The position numbers were made by a program, and so were the translations under genes. Of a stretch of DNA of 64,000 bases, positions 12,633 to 24,900 are shown piece by piece (the stretch's first letter is position 1; each line of letters opens with the position of its first letter). Source of the stretch: Pterois miles (lineage: Eukaryota > Chordata > Actinopteri > Perciformes > Scorpaenidae); contig CAMQGK010000110.1 of the NCBI GenBank assembly GCA_947000775.1, positions 25,532,501 through 25,596,500 on the forward strand, given 5' to 3'. The notes under the pieces were generated by a model, which saw only the letters and a list, made by a program, of their open reading frames with translations, was not told where the DNA came from and made no database searches.

Positions 12633-14960
12633 TCTCCAATGTAATGTGATTTCCAATGTATTAAAAAAAACTATATATTGAACATTGGCCTACTTCTTCA
12701 GCTGTATTTCAAAAAGTTATCCAAACTAAGCAATGGTCTTCACTGCCTTCGAAAATGACATATGAACATGTTTTGATCTGACAAGGATCAGTAAGTTCCC
12801 CTCTACACCTGGTATAAAATACTACTAGAGAATTGTTCCTATGACTGCGGCTAAAGGCGCTGAATGCAAGATTGGATTCTGCTGACTCCGCACAGCTCTC
12901 AACATGTCGACAGATGAGCCAGCAGCTTGCACGTAACGGTGCTAACAACACTAACAGTGAAAACAATGGCAACACTGCTGACAGAGCTTAGCTTAACGGT
13001 GTTAACCTCAGTGTGGGTACTGTGCTTCTGCAAAAGTGCCGCTGGCTTTAACTGCCATTTGAGCGCAATGCGGAGCAGTGGCCGTGAGCTAGCGTTTTTC
13101 ATTGCTGTCTCCTGGTTTCCTCCTGGGATCACAATTCTCCTGCGTTTCTCCCGATTTATGGCACATTTTCACACCTTGTTTTCCTTTATCTCAACCTGTT
13201 TCTGGCACTGTACAGCATGTTTAAGCCTTACTGTTTCTGATCAAGCTACGCTAAATGTCTTTTTCCAGTGGAGGAGAGCTGCTCGCTACTCCACGGCACA
13301 GTTTGAGCTGTGCTTGCCGCACATCACACTGCAAAGTCGTTGTAGCGTGGCACATGCCATTGGAAACAATGGGTTTCAGAGTGCAGTGGTGCTGTTGTGG
13401 CGTTGTGTCTGAAAGGGCCCTCAGTGAGTGAGAGGAGAGGGAACTGGAGAAAGAAATGGGGGCAGAAAATGAATGAACAAATGAAAACTGATGATTAGCC
13501 AGCAAGTTCACACTAGAGGGGCAAATTATTCTGTTTTCTTTCCAGAGGATTAAAAGTAAAATTAAAAGTAGGCCTTTTAACAAAAAATGCTGTTACAGTG
13601 TACTCATTATTTTGTTATTTTCATTCTTTAAAAGTCACCAAAATGCAGGAAACAAAGTCTCTGAAACTAAAGTGTTTCTTGGGGAGGACCTCCAGACCCC
13701 CACATTGGTTTTGAAATCCTCAATATTTTTAAGGTCTCAAGGTTGCCAAATATAAGGACAGAGACTTGGATGACAACACACAGAGAGGCTAAGTGACTCC
13801 ATTCTCTGCTCTACTCCACAAATACTTGTCTGCTGCTACATTAATGCTTTCACTATCATATAGAGCACCTTTAATGTTTAGTCAGATAAGGCACAAAAAC
13901 CACTTAGTTCAGGTTAGGAAACAATCATGGTCATGGCTAAAAGAAACTAACGTTGACTGCTGGGAAAACAAAATGTGAGAAAATCACTATTAAGTGACTG
14001 TTTCTGTTACTTAAATGACCTTGTATTGTTCAAGGAAAAAAAGCTATATATAGTTTATTATCAATAAAGGGATTTGCTGAGAAAACAGAATAAGCTTACG
14101 GGGCAGCTAATGTCAAAAGTTGAGCAAGCATGCAGTTAAAACAAATGTTATATCAAAGTGAAATATCCCTTTGAGATGCTTGTCAGCTTATTTTCATTAC
14201 TCTTGAAATGTGCCAGACAGGGAAGGAGATGGCAGGTTGCATAAAGACCAGAATATCCAAAGGATTTTTTTTTTTTTACAAAATAAACCCATCTCTACAA
14301 AAAAAACAATAAAGAATATGAAAAACAAATACTTGTCTGTGATCCAGTGCTGTTGCTGTAACAAGTCATTTGCTGCTCCTTGACAGTACTTCAATACGAG
14401 GCTGTTGTATCACATTCAGTGAGCAGAGGGAAGGAAAATGATGGTAAAGGCAGGAAAGACGTCACTTTGTTCGCAGTACCCAGGCACCGCTGCCTCTCAC
14501 GTTGGGGGACAGATCTGCATTGATTTTGTGACAAGTGAATCAGGCTCTGCTTTAATTGGATGTGTGCATTTGCAGTCCTCCAAGCTAATTGCACAAGGCC
14601 ATGGCAGCTGAAGACGTGATGCTGGGACCAGACCAGCGTGACACTCGACAGTTTCGGCCTGGTTTTACAGCCAACAAAGGCTGTAGCTCTGTGCAGAATA
14701 ATCGTTCCAGGTCGGTGGTAGAGGACCGGCCTGGTTTTATCACTGATGTGTCTCTAGTGTGACAACATTGTAACGCCAATGTCATCTTGGGAGGCAAAGG
14801 TTTTGGTCAATAGCTGATGTGTGAAAAACATCCTTGTTAGTGTAAGTAGTAAGCTGCAGGTGATAGTGAGTCAGCAGACGTAGCACTGAGTTTTCATCCC
14901 ACTATACTGTATACACAGAATGGATATACAAATAGATACAGCTATACTGTAAATATATAA
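12633..14960. other. Non-coding stretch, possible old element remnant
   Basis: The window's longest open frame (161 codons, 12927-13412, plus) lies here, but its translation has no recognisable domain. The segment ends in GTGTCTGAAAGGGCCCTCA, which resembles one terminus of a DNA transposon; no matching opposite end was found, so I do not call an element. Confidence 0.4.
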
Positions 14961-14976
14961 TATACAGCTAAACTGT

Positions 14977-15036
14977 AAAACTGAATTTCCCCACTGTGGG
15001 ACTAATAAAGGAATATCTTTCTTTCTTTCTTTCTTA
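14977..15036 (+). mobile_element. 3' tail of a LINE/SINE retroposon
   Basis: The block TGAATTTCCCCACTGTGGGA, then CTAATAAAGGAATATC and a (TTTC)n run, matches the 3' end of the SINE at 51010-51340 (TTGAATTTCCCCCAGCGGGA, CTAATAAAGGACTATC, TTC repeats). Only the tail is convincing, so a heavily 5'-truncated insertion is likely. Confidence 0.7.
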
Positions 15037-15329
15037 TAAATGAATAAACAGCCTACCATTAAAGAGCAACTTAGCAGCTAAAAATCATCCTTGCTGACCT
15101 CAACTACCGACTTCTCTCCTTGCTCAAGTAATGTAGAAATGTACTCCAGGGTGTATCAGTACACTGTTGTGTGGTTACAGGTATAACACTGGCTGACTTA
15201 CTGGTCCGTCTGCTCTTTATTCAACCAATACCTTTAGCAACGGGATCTTTGTCAGGTTAAAAGCACAGCCTATATACTGTACAGTATATACACCAAAAGG
15301 CTGAATTAATTCATTATCCAATCAGAACT

Positions 15330-15885
15330 AGGTCACCAGCCTCTAAAGGATGCTCAGACTGCGCTGCCTAGCTTGACTTTGATCAGTTTGAGAGTGATTG
15401 ACAGCTGCTCAGAGACAGCAGGCTCCAGCTCTGCTCTGATTGGTTGTTTTCCTCTGGTCTGTGAAATCTTGCAGATGCCATTAAGAGCACAGGAGGACAC
15501 AGAGGCACTATATTTTATTTTATTTTAATTAATTTTTTTTTTTTTTTTTGCACCTTTATGCACTACAGTAATGATATTTGCTCCAATCTTGCTTTAACCA
15601 CAAAAAGGAAAACTGATTTAGCTAGTGATTATTTACTGGAGGAAGGTGGCTAACTGGCTTGAAGCAAAACGTAAAAACGAAAATGGCGGGTGAGGTGTGA
15701 TGAATGTGAAGATAGATGAAAAGATAAACAGAGCGCAAAGAAAATGAAAGATGGTAAGAACTTTCTTTGTCATTTTAATTTGGCAAGGAATGGCTTGCCA
15801 TCTTTAGTAATGCACACACCACAGGTGGTGTGTGCTGTAAAAATGTAAAAATGTACCCAAAGGCATCCTTTGCCATCTCCCTGAG
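15330..15885 (+). repeat. GATTGGTTGTTTTCC foldback family, copy 1
   Basis: It is nearly collinear with 19120-19605 over about 480 bp. Shared blocks include GATTGACAGCTGCTCAGAGA, GATTGGTTGTTTTCCTCTGG, CACTACAGTAATGATATTTG, AAATGGCGGGTGAGG and ACCCAAAGGC. A run of 17 T lies in the middle (15533-15549). It abuts the next repeat without a gap. Confidence 0.8.
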
Positions 15886-16345
15886 GGACGTAGTCACCGT
15901 GACTTCACCCATTGGTTTGTGGACTGTTTTCAAGACTTGAGTTTGACATTTTGGCTGTTGCCATCTTGTTTTTTTTCAACCACGTGACACAAGGCGGTTA
16001 AAAAAGTTATCATTAACTTTCATGAACAGAAGCACAGACAACTACCAGACCGGACATCATCATGGTAGTGACCTGTCAATCACAAGGTAGCCACGCCCTA
16101 AAGCATCCCCTGCTTTAGGGTCTATTTTACTCCAAATGGGACCATAATTTACTAAATGAACATCATGCTGAATTGAAGACGTGAAATTAGCGACTGAGAC
16201 CATAAACTTATGTTTACAATGTTTACTGAGGTCGCAGACTTCTATAAAATCAGACTTCTTTTTACAACCAGAGGAGTCGCCCCCTGCTGGATATTAGAAA
16301 GAATGCAGGTTGAAGACACTTCAGCGTTGGCTTCACTTCTCATGA
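15886..16345 (+). repeat. Dispersed repeat of the GACGTCACCCATTGG family, copy 2
   Basis: This is a shorter version of the 4528-5155 repeat with the landmarks CACCCATTGGTTTG, TTTGGCTGTTGCCATCTTG, CTGTCAATCACAAGGTAGCC and CTCCAAATGGGACCATAATT in order, ending at GGCTTCACTTCTCA. It has lost parts of the middle. Confidence 0.8.
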
Positions 16346-16622
16346 GGGAGCCTGGGATTGAACCAACCTTGTGATTAAATGACGGCCCGCACTACCCCCT
16401 AAGCCACAGCCACATACAGTAGAAGAACTACAAAAGTCTCTTTTGCTTAATCACTGTAAAATAACTGAGAACTGTTGAAAGCTAAAACCTTCAACCATAA
16501 AAAGTCCAGCACTTGTGACCCTGTCCATCAGCGATGGTGAGTGTTTCCAGCAGTGCAAGAGACTCTCAGCTAAAGAGAAGCAAAATGAAGCCAAGCTTTT
16601 AAACCTGATGACAAGTTACTCT

Positions 16623-16834
16623 TTAAAGGAACCCTGTGGAGTTTTCTTCTATCTCATTCACCCTCTTACTAAAACATATTTATTGTATCCTTCAGACATA
16701 TATGAAAACATGTCTCCATGTTTGCTAACTAGCAACCAATGCAGGTACTATCATGAGACACAGACCTATTCGTTAATTAAAACATTGCTCTATGTGGTAG
16801 CTTAGTGGTTGAAAACTCCACAGGGCACCTTTAA
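16623..16834. mobile_element. TTAA-bounded miniature transposon, CCCTGTGGAGTTTTC ends
   Basis: The left end TTAAAGGAACCCTGTGGAGT is mirrored by the right end ACTCCACAGGGCACCTTTAA; after the TTAA the inverted repeats continue through GTTTTC. It is only 212 bp. A solitary right end of the same family lies at about 49788-49814. It is likely piggyBac-derived by its TTAA boundaries. Confidence 0.88.
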
Positions 16835-17419
16835 GTCTCCTCTGTCAGGTGGGTCGAGTTGGACTCTCCTTGTGCAATCCAACCCCTCCTCCGACCTTGC
16901 CCAGCATGCTTCTCTTGGCTTTGGGAAAGCACAGCTGGCCTGGACAGATGTGCAACCAACGTGTGAGGGAGTTTTGTTCAGCTCTCGCAAGTCCATTATC
17001 TGATGCAGTAAGTGATATTAGTAGAGGAGAGGAATACCAACAGCCCTCTGGATTTCTAACACACCCGGCATGCCACAGGAATCCTCCACCTCCATTTATC
17101 TTTTATGTAGATAGATACTGTAGATTCACTTGAGAAAACAATAATTATGAAATTTACACAATTATTTATTCAACCCTTTTAATCATTTAAGGTTTGTGCT
17201 GTCTGGACTGCATTGTATTAAGTGTGTGTGTTTGTTGTTTTGTTCATTCTTTGCATATTAATATATACAGGGATGTACATTTTTTCTTGTAATGGCAGTG
17301 AGGACTATTTTTCTGGACTCCTCTGACTAATGTTTATGAGTAAGTGAAAGGTTCTCTCAGAAAGGCAGCATGTTTTTGGCATCACTGGGCTAAAAAATCC
17401 ATAATAACCTTTCAGCATA

Positions 17420-19605
17420 TTGTGATTCAAGTGTTGTGAGAGAAAACTGGACGTCTGCTCCTCCTCATGGCTCTGTTTTCAGGTTTTAAAAAGTCTCGCC
17501 TGTGACAGGAGACTTTAGGCAATCACAGGTCATTTCAGAGAGAGAGCGTTCCTATTGGTTGTTCATTCAACAGAAGCAGCTGTCAATCACTCATGAACTC
17601 CGATCAAACGGTGAAACTAGGCAGCGTTGATCAAATATGAATCAATATTCTGTTACTGTAATGCTTATATCTCACCTCAGATGTTTTCAGAAACACCTTT
17701 AAGTTACTGTTTAGCTGTAAATTTGAAAAGTTTGCTCCAGCTGGTGGGCGGTGCTTGGTATTTCCTCAACTGATCCTGGCTGCCAGGTCACCTTTCTCAC
17801 CTTATAATTGAACAGTACACTACAAGATGTTTCTGAAAACATTTTATACAAAAAATAACCATTATTGATTCATACTTGATCGGCACTGTCTAGTTTGACC
17901 ATTTGATCAGAGTCTGAGTGATTTTTTTTTCTTTCTTTTCACCTGTCAGCACTAACCCCCATCGTTGAATACCACAGAGGGAGGTAACAACTTTTTATGG
18001 GATCTGTGCTTATTTTAGTATTGCACAAAAGTATGTTAATATTTTAGTGCATGTGTGACCATCACCGGCCTTCCTGGTAACTAATCTTTATTGGTTTTTC
18101 CTATCACGAACCAGAGAGGGAAGTGCTACACTTCAGTGAAATGAGGGGAAAATGAGGGATAGATAGGGGGAGATAAGATGGGCAGGGAGGGGTACATGTT
18201 ATGAATGTAAGGTGCTGATTTATACCCACCAACCAGTAACCCATGAGAAAAGAGGGAAGGGAGAAAGTTAAACCGTCTGAGACCAAGAGTGATGGAGTGC
18301 ATAAAGTGCTTGAGCCCAGTGTAAAGTTCGAAGAATGACCTAGCACATTTTGGCAGGTCCCATTAGTTCCCAACAATGGGACTCGACAGGTGCTGGCAGG
18401 CCCTGAACCCAATCATGCATGTGTTATTGACACCGAAGCCCAGAGCGGCCGTCGTGACCAAGCCTGGCCAAACTGGTCAAGCGCCCCACCCCATCCCAGG
18501 CTATGAGAGCACAAAGGAGGCAACACCCAGATAGCCACCAGAGCCGCCGGGCCGCACGCACACCCAGATGCCCAAAGGAGGCAGCAGCCGACACCCCCCG
18601 GGGCACCCCGAACAGGCCCAGGAGGCACGGGGCACAAAGGCCCACCCGCCGGGGCAACCCCCGCAGCACAGTGGGCAGACACAGGGACCGAGTGACCCCC
18701 CACCGGGAGGACAACCAGCACCAAGCAGGTTGCCACCGGGGGGCCAGCCAGGGGAGACCAATGCCAGGCCCGGGAGAGAGAGCGGACGGTGTAGATAGAA
18801 CTAGTTACTAACCCTGCCTATTTCCCAGCACCGAGGCCCAGGGGGAACGCAGAGGACCCATGGCCCCCGGACCCAGAGACCAGCACCAGGGACCAGCCCA
18901 TGAGGTAGCTCGGCGACCACCAGGGCAACCAATCCAGCACCATGAAATGCCAGGGCCCACAGCAATAGGGGGCCCTCCAGAGATGCGGGAGACCTCCCCA
19001 GACCACCACCCCCATGACCCGGGGACCCCACAGCAACAGCGGGCTGAACGTTGGGCTCCCTCACTGCCCCAAAGCCAGAAGGGGCCGAGCCCCACCAGCC
19101 ATGTCAAGAAGGTAGAGTTTGTGAGCGATTGACAGCTGCTCAGAGACGGCAGGCTCCATCTCGGCTCTGATTGGTTGTTTTCCTCTGGTCTGTGAAATCT
19201 TGTAGATGCCATTAGGAGCACTGGAGGACACAAAGGCACATTATTATTATTGTTTTTTTCTTTCCGATTACCTGTCACATGCACTACAGTAATGATATTT
19301 GTTCCAATCTTGCTTTAACCACAAAAAGGAAACGTGATTTTGCAAGGAAGGTGGCTAATTGGCTTGAAGCAAAACATGTAAAAACAAAAATGGCGGGTGA
19401 GGTGACAAATGTGATGAATGTGAAGATAGATGAAAAGATAAACGGAGCGCAAAGAAAATGAAAAATGGTAAGGACTTTCTTTGTCATTTTAATTTAAAAA
19501 GCGAGGAATAGCTTGCCATCTTTAGTAATAACATTTGCAGCGTGTGCTATAAAAATGTAAAAATGTACCCAAAGGCGTCCTTTGCCATCTCCCTGGGGTC
19601 TGAGC
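17420..19605 (+). repeat. GATTGGTTGTTTTCC foldback family, copy 2, split by a retroposon
   Basis: The left part has two arms in inverted orientation (about 17578-17712 and 17815-17923), both carrying a GATCAAA..GGT.AAACTAG block, next to TATGAATCAAT. The right part (19120-19605) repeats copy 1 at 15.4-15.9 kb. Between them lies a GC-rich, poly(A)-tailed insertion of about 1.2 kb. Confidence 0.75.
17924..19112 (-). mobile_element. GC-rich poly(A)-tailed retroposon inserted in the foldback repeat
   Basis: The insertion begins on the plus strand with a T-rich run (an oligo(A) tail on the minus strand) and is bounded by imperfect direct repeats TCTGAGTGATT (17913-17923) and TGTGAGCGATT (19120-19130), as expected of target-primed reverse transcription. 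A minus-strand AATAAA lies at 18087-18092. Its 5' two thirds (18410-19095) are strikingly GC-rich compared with the neighbourhood. The open frames in this part are proline/glycine-rich composition artefacts; no reverse transcriptase is visible. It is probably a 5'-truncated non-LTR retrotransposon, or a retroposed transcript. Confidence 0.65.
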
Positions 19606-20973
19606 TGGAGAACAGCACTCCTGCGTCACATCCCCACAGCACTGACAGCAAACGGTGAGGCAGTGCTGCAAGTGCCACTCCGTCACAGGGGACTGGTGGT
19701 ACCGCTACTCATGCTGGCGCTCTGCTCTATCCTCACACTCTAAAAATAAGATGTTAAACCGTTGAAAAAAAAAAAAACGCCTCCCATCTCACTTGGTTTG
19801 CTAAGTCGTCTCAACAGGGAGTCTCTAAGAGATTCCATCTATCCCATCAGCCTCGGTGTAACTCCATCCCACAAGCATTCGGGAGGCAACTGTCAGAATC
19901 TGAAAAGGCTGTGTTACACATTGAAATTATTACCTTCACATCAGTCAGCATGGAAGGTGGTGTGCACAAGATAACATCTATTCAAGGTCTTTTCATGAAG
20001 GAAGGTTTCTGATCAAAGAATTCAATAATATTTTCGGACGGCTGTGATGCCATGGATTTGTAAACCCAAAGAGCGCAGAGATTCCTGCGGATACAGGTGG
20101 TGGAAGCTCTCTTTGGTGTGTAACAAAACATTTTTATGGGCTCTGCGCTTGATTTTAAACTTTTATAAGCCGTACTTTAAGAAGGTAAAGCTGACACAGG
20201 CTGTTGCTGTGGTTCAAAGTGACAAAAAGAACCCTCCCATCTGTCAACGCTGAAAGAACTGAGAAAAAATGGAAACCACCTCTGCTTCCTGTCCGTTCTT
20301 CTCATGTGTCTGCTGTTGCCCCCATCACAGTCAATTAAATTCAGGCTTGACAGATCAAACAGGCTTCCCCCTGTCTTTCCCGCTCTCTCACACACACATA
20401 ACAACCCCCCGCAAGGACACAAGGAAGTGAGGCGATGCCTTTATAATTCACGGTGAGGAGGAAAAATAGCTGACATTTGCCGACAAGCGTAGGTTCTGCC
20501 CAGAGAAGCTGTGAGCCACGCACGCGCCGGCCAGTGCATTCAATTAGCGACATGCTCCGTGGAAGCCTTTCATCTGCTTTTATGTGATGTGGACATGGCT
20601 CAGCATTTATTGTGCAACACCCACACAGGCACATACACCCACCAAAGAGCCTAAGAACACAATGCTCACATGGGCACACACAGTCCTGTGCTAGAAAGAT
20701 GGAAATGCTTTCAATGTCCAATGTCTCTTTCATTGCAAATTGCTTCACTGCCATTGCACCAAAGCTGTTTGTTGTGTGTACATGTAATCTGTCCTTTTTC
20801 TAAGTCTCCGTGGCACACCAAAGTCACTCACCATCTTCAAAAATGTGTTATTTGCTCTCAACTGCTGTTTGTAAGGTCAAAATTAAACCTCAGTAAGATG
20901 ATAGGAATACTGAAGAGCAAATGCACAGCATGATGAAAGTGATTCAAAAAGGGGTTCAATCTAATATCAATAC
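19606..20973. other. Non-coding stretch, nothing recognised
   Basis: The sequence is unique-looking. Open frames of up to 137 codons exist on both strands but overlap each other and show no domain. Confidence 0.45.
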
Positions 20974-21933
20974 TAGGGCTGTCAAAGTTAACGTGATAAT
21001 AATGTCTTAATGCAAATTTGTTTTATTTCTTTAACACAGAAATGCAACTTGCGATTTTTAGGTTGTAGTGAGCTCAGTTTTAAAGATAGAGTGAAGATAC
21101 TGGTGTGATATCAAACTAGAAAACATAAGGAATCCATTGGTACCATGTAGTCATGTTATGGTAAATGGACTTGCATTTATATAAGGCCTCTTTAGTCCTC
21201 CAATCACAAAGCTCTTTACACTCCATGTCGGCATTCACCCCTTCATATGACGGCAGAGGCTGCCATCCAATGCTAATCTAAATACTCATTCACACGCCGA
21301 TGGCACAGCCTTCGGGAGCAAGGCTTCAACATGTGACTGGAGGATTGTTGGGCTCCACCTCTGAACCACATCCGCCCTGCGATTATACAACATACCATAT
21401 TCATACTAGCTGAATAATGTTCCAAAGTTGGGTTAAATTTTGGCAAGGAAAAACTGGTATGGCCATTTTCAGAGGTCCCTTGACCTCTGACCTTAAGGCA
21501 TGTGAATGTAAATGGGATCTCTGGGTACCATCGAGTCTCCCCTTTACAGACATGCCCACTTTATGATAATCACAAGCAGTTTGGGGCAAGTCATAGTCAA
21601 GTCAACACACTGACACACTGACAGCTGTTGTTGCCTGCAGTTTGCCATGTTATGATTTGAGCATATTTTTCATGTTAAATGTTGTACCTGTGAGGGTGTC
21701 ATTGTTTTGTGTTAATTGATTTCCAATAATAAATATCTACATACATTTGCATGAAGCAGGATATTTACCCACTCCCATGTTGATAAGAGAATTAAGTATT
21801 ATATATACAAACCTCCCTTTCAGGTATATTGTGAACAGATAATAAATATGGGATTAATTTGAGATTAAACATGATTAACTATCGACAATCATATAATTAA
21901 TTGTGATAAAAATTGAATCGATTTACAGTCCTA
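20974..21933 (+). mobile_element. Non-autonomous DNA element with TAGGGCTGTCAA ends, near complete
   Basis: It begins TAGGGCTGTCAAAGTTAACG and ends ATTTACAGTCCTA, a decayed inverted repeat of the start. Near-terminal sequences are AT-rich variants of TTAATTGTGAT. It includes the core ACTTTATGATAATCACAAGC and CTGACAGCTGTTGTTGCCTG. Related fragments occur at 33.5-34.2, 48.6 and 50.6-51.8 kb. A different repeat is inserted at about 21160-21397. Its ends suggest a hAT-type element, but no target duplication was verified. Confidence 0.8.
21160..21397 (+). mobile_element. GGTAAATGGACTTGCA repeat inserted in the TAGGGCTGTCAA element
   Basis: It starts GGTAAATGGACTTGCATTTA, followed by CTTTACACTCCATGTC and GGCAGAGGCTGCCATCC. 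A second copy at 36911-37080 has the same order. It interrupts the host between the host's GGTACCATGTAGTC and CATACTAGCTGA blocks. The exact right edge is uncertain. Confidence 0.75.
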
Positions 21934-24900
21934 ATCACTAATAAGCTAATGTGCAGATTTACACAAGCCATATCTACTGTATTTTAATATTTTTTTATGA
22001 AAACATCTGTACATCCTTTCCATACAGAATTAGTAATTATTAGCACTCATTTCAAGGACTTTCCATTATGAGACTCTGAAATACATTTACAGGCAAGTTT
22101 TTTTTTTTTATAAAATCCAGAATAAACTAGTGATGGATTTTGTATCTGTTAATCTTGTCCTCACAGAGGAGCTTTCCGTGGGAAGGTCAGGGAAAGGCCA
22201 GCGTGCTTTAAAACATCTTACACTTGCTTTACTTCCCTCTTTTTACTCCCTACCATAGTTTCACCATTTAATCACTTAACTGCCAGTTTAACACAGACAC
22301 GCATATCAATATTTAACAGACATAACTTTTATTTCAGTCTACTGAGGAGGATTTCTGTAACCCCCGAGGAATATAAAGCCTAACAGTGATGAAATGAAAA
22401 TCCTAAAAACATTTTGTAATTGATTCATCGGTTATCCTGACAAGGCTGGCAGATGAGATCAGTGGACAGTGAGAAGTTTAATAAAAGCATGATTGCTTAA
22501 AATGTTTCAGCCAGAAAAAATACTCTTGATATCCGCTGTGACTCAGTTTGATCAAATTCTACTGGTCTTATTGGTCTGGATTTCTTAAATTAGCAAATGA
22601 AATGTTGTTTAAGAGGTAAACAAAAAAATAACAACAGATTGCTTGAAACAGCTATGGTTTCTCCTGAATGACCAAGCAAAATTCATATTTCTTTTTAGGA
22701 AGCACGAATTTGACAGAAATTCAAAAAGGTAGTTACAGAAGCCAACCGTCCACAAATGTGTAATTAATAAACTGAATCATGATCATGACAATGATCAAGC
22801 TCTCATTTACAGCAGATAAAACTAGAAATACTGCTTTGCGGTTGTGTACCTCCACCAACCAGTCAAGTTGCAATTTACATCTGTGTCAGTTCAACATACA
22901 ATATTATCTTATTGGTCATTTGTGTGAAATTGTCATAATTAACAAGTGAATTCTTGAGTTACGGCCAAAAAAGTGTTGAGAGTGACTTTTGACCACCAAA
23001 AGCTAATCCCTCCAGGTGTTCATGAGATGTTGCATTCAAGAGAATGGGACAGATGTGAGTTCAAAAGATCTAATCAGTTCATCCTCGAGTCCAAGGGCCT
23101 TTGTCAAACCACCTCTTACACCCTCTCCCTTCCCACTTCCACTCCATTTGTGTGTTCGTGTGGAGGGTCCATCATATTAAGTGCCAAACCAGTCAGCAGG
23201 GAGTGGGAGTGGGTTACACACATCTCCAGTGAGCTTGCATCAGTGTTGACTTACTGGCCACATACAACTGTATTTTGTGTTCGTCATGGAGCACGATCCT
23301 TACAAATGCAAGTTCTGTGCAACTACTCGTACAAATGTAAACTGCTCAAACTAAATTCTTAGTAACAACTTGAGGTTATTGTTTGGTTTAGAAAATGGCA
23401 GACATGTTCAATTGACTTTAAGTGTTTCACTTTTACAGGGACTGTGGCAAATAGTAAGCAGCTGATTTAATATCAGAGTTAAAAACAAGATGTTTACAAA
23501 AAAAGAAATGTCACCACAGAAGCATGGGAGCAAGTTTTATTTTTAAATCTTTCAGTTTCTCTGTATATTGCATATTCTTTTTGTTCTTAATACTGTGAAC
23601 TTTTGCACATCTCTGCTTTACACAAAACTATGGTTACGAAACGAACAGTTTCTGTCGGAGTGGTTCGTCCCCGCTATATTTATATATTTCCACTTTAAAA
23701 GAAGGTGCTTCAATCAGCTGTTAGGGTTAGGGTTACCCTAACCACTACAAACGCAGTTCAAGGCATGAGAGTGGGGACTGTTGCCAGAACCATAATATAT
23801 AAAATAATAAAAACTGAAAGGTACATCCCATAATTTATCAAAAATGACCAATGATGAATGAATCCCTAATGAACTGCACAAACCTGATGGATATATGACC
23901 AAAACAGAAGCCTCTCCTGTAGCTGCATAACTTTAAAAACCTAGATGGTTCTAGGTTCGGGGTCATCTTTACTTCCAACCGCAGTCCGTATGTCAACGCA
24001 TACACAATGACACACCTGGGAGACATAAAGGCACACTTAGCTTTACAGCCATAATCAGCCCACTGATGACAGAGATCAGGTCAAATGTCGCTCTGCATCC
24101 TCACGCAGCACTAAGCGTTCTGTCAGCATGTCACAAAAACATACATTTAACATGACAGAGGCCTCCAACTGCGAGGTGAGAGGTTTCATCTCTGCCACTC
24201 ACAGCTCCAGCTAAGATGTATGGGGTCAGGAGGGAATACAGAGGTATGTGCTAATCGTGATGCTAATTTTAATCAGACATTCAACACTTAACAACGTGAC
24301 AGGACTAAAAATGAAAATATGATTCAAGGGGTGCCGCGCACTATAAAATAGTATTTTATTCCCAGTCGTGAGCCGTAGCTTATGGAGCATCTTACTTATT
24401 ATTCCTCTCTCAGAAGAGACAACCATGTGTAAACAGTGAGTGAAGAGCTCTCCAGTATTCCCACCATACTAAAGAAAGAGTCCTCAGTTCTCCTCATGGG
24501 CCTTTCAGGAAAACACTATGACAGTTTGTGCTGACTTCAAAGGCCCATCGCTCCTCTACCTATTTCATGGACTCTTGGAATCAGAAAAACAAGGATTAAC
24601 TTTTTTTTTTCCCTCACAAAGCAAGTGGAAATTTTAATAAAAAACTAAGCAAAACACATATTCCCTGCTCAGTTTCCTGTGACAGAAAACAAAGTGCCTG
24701 TTATTGTACATGGGAACTGTTTTTAAGCCCACTGCTCACCAATTCAGCTGATTTATTTGTCCATGTTGTGAGGAGTGCTTAGTTTGTAGTTTGTGAATGT
24801 GCCTGCAATACATTTCTCAGCACACTGGCACAAGTCTTTAGTTTTTGTGTAATTCCATCCGTGCAAAACTTTGGCTTTAACACTCGCACTATGGTTACTT

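Noticed and set aside
12927..13412. Longest open frame in the window (161 codons)
   Set aside because: There is no recognisable domain and heavy overlap with frames on the other strand, and the segment ends in a transposon-like terminus. It looks like chance.
18503..19132. Proline- and glycine-rich open frames on both strands
   Set aside because: They arise from the GC-rich retroposon; all frames on both strands are open and low in complexity.
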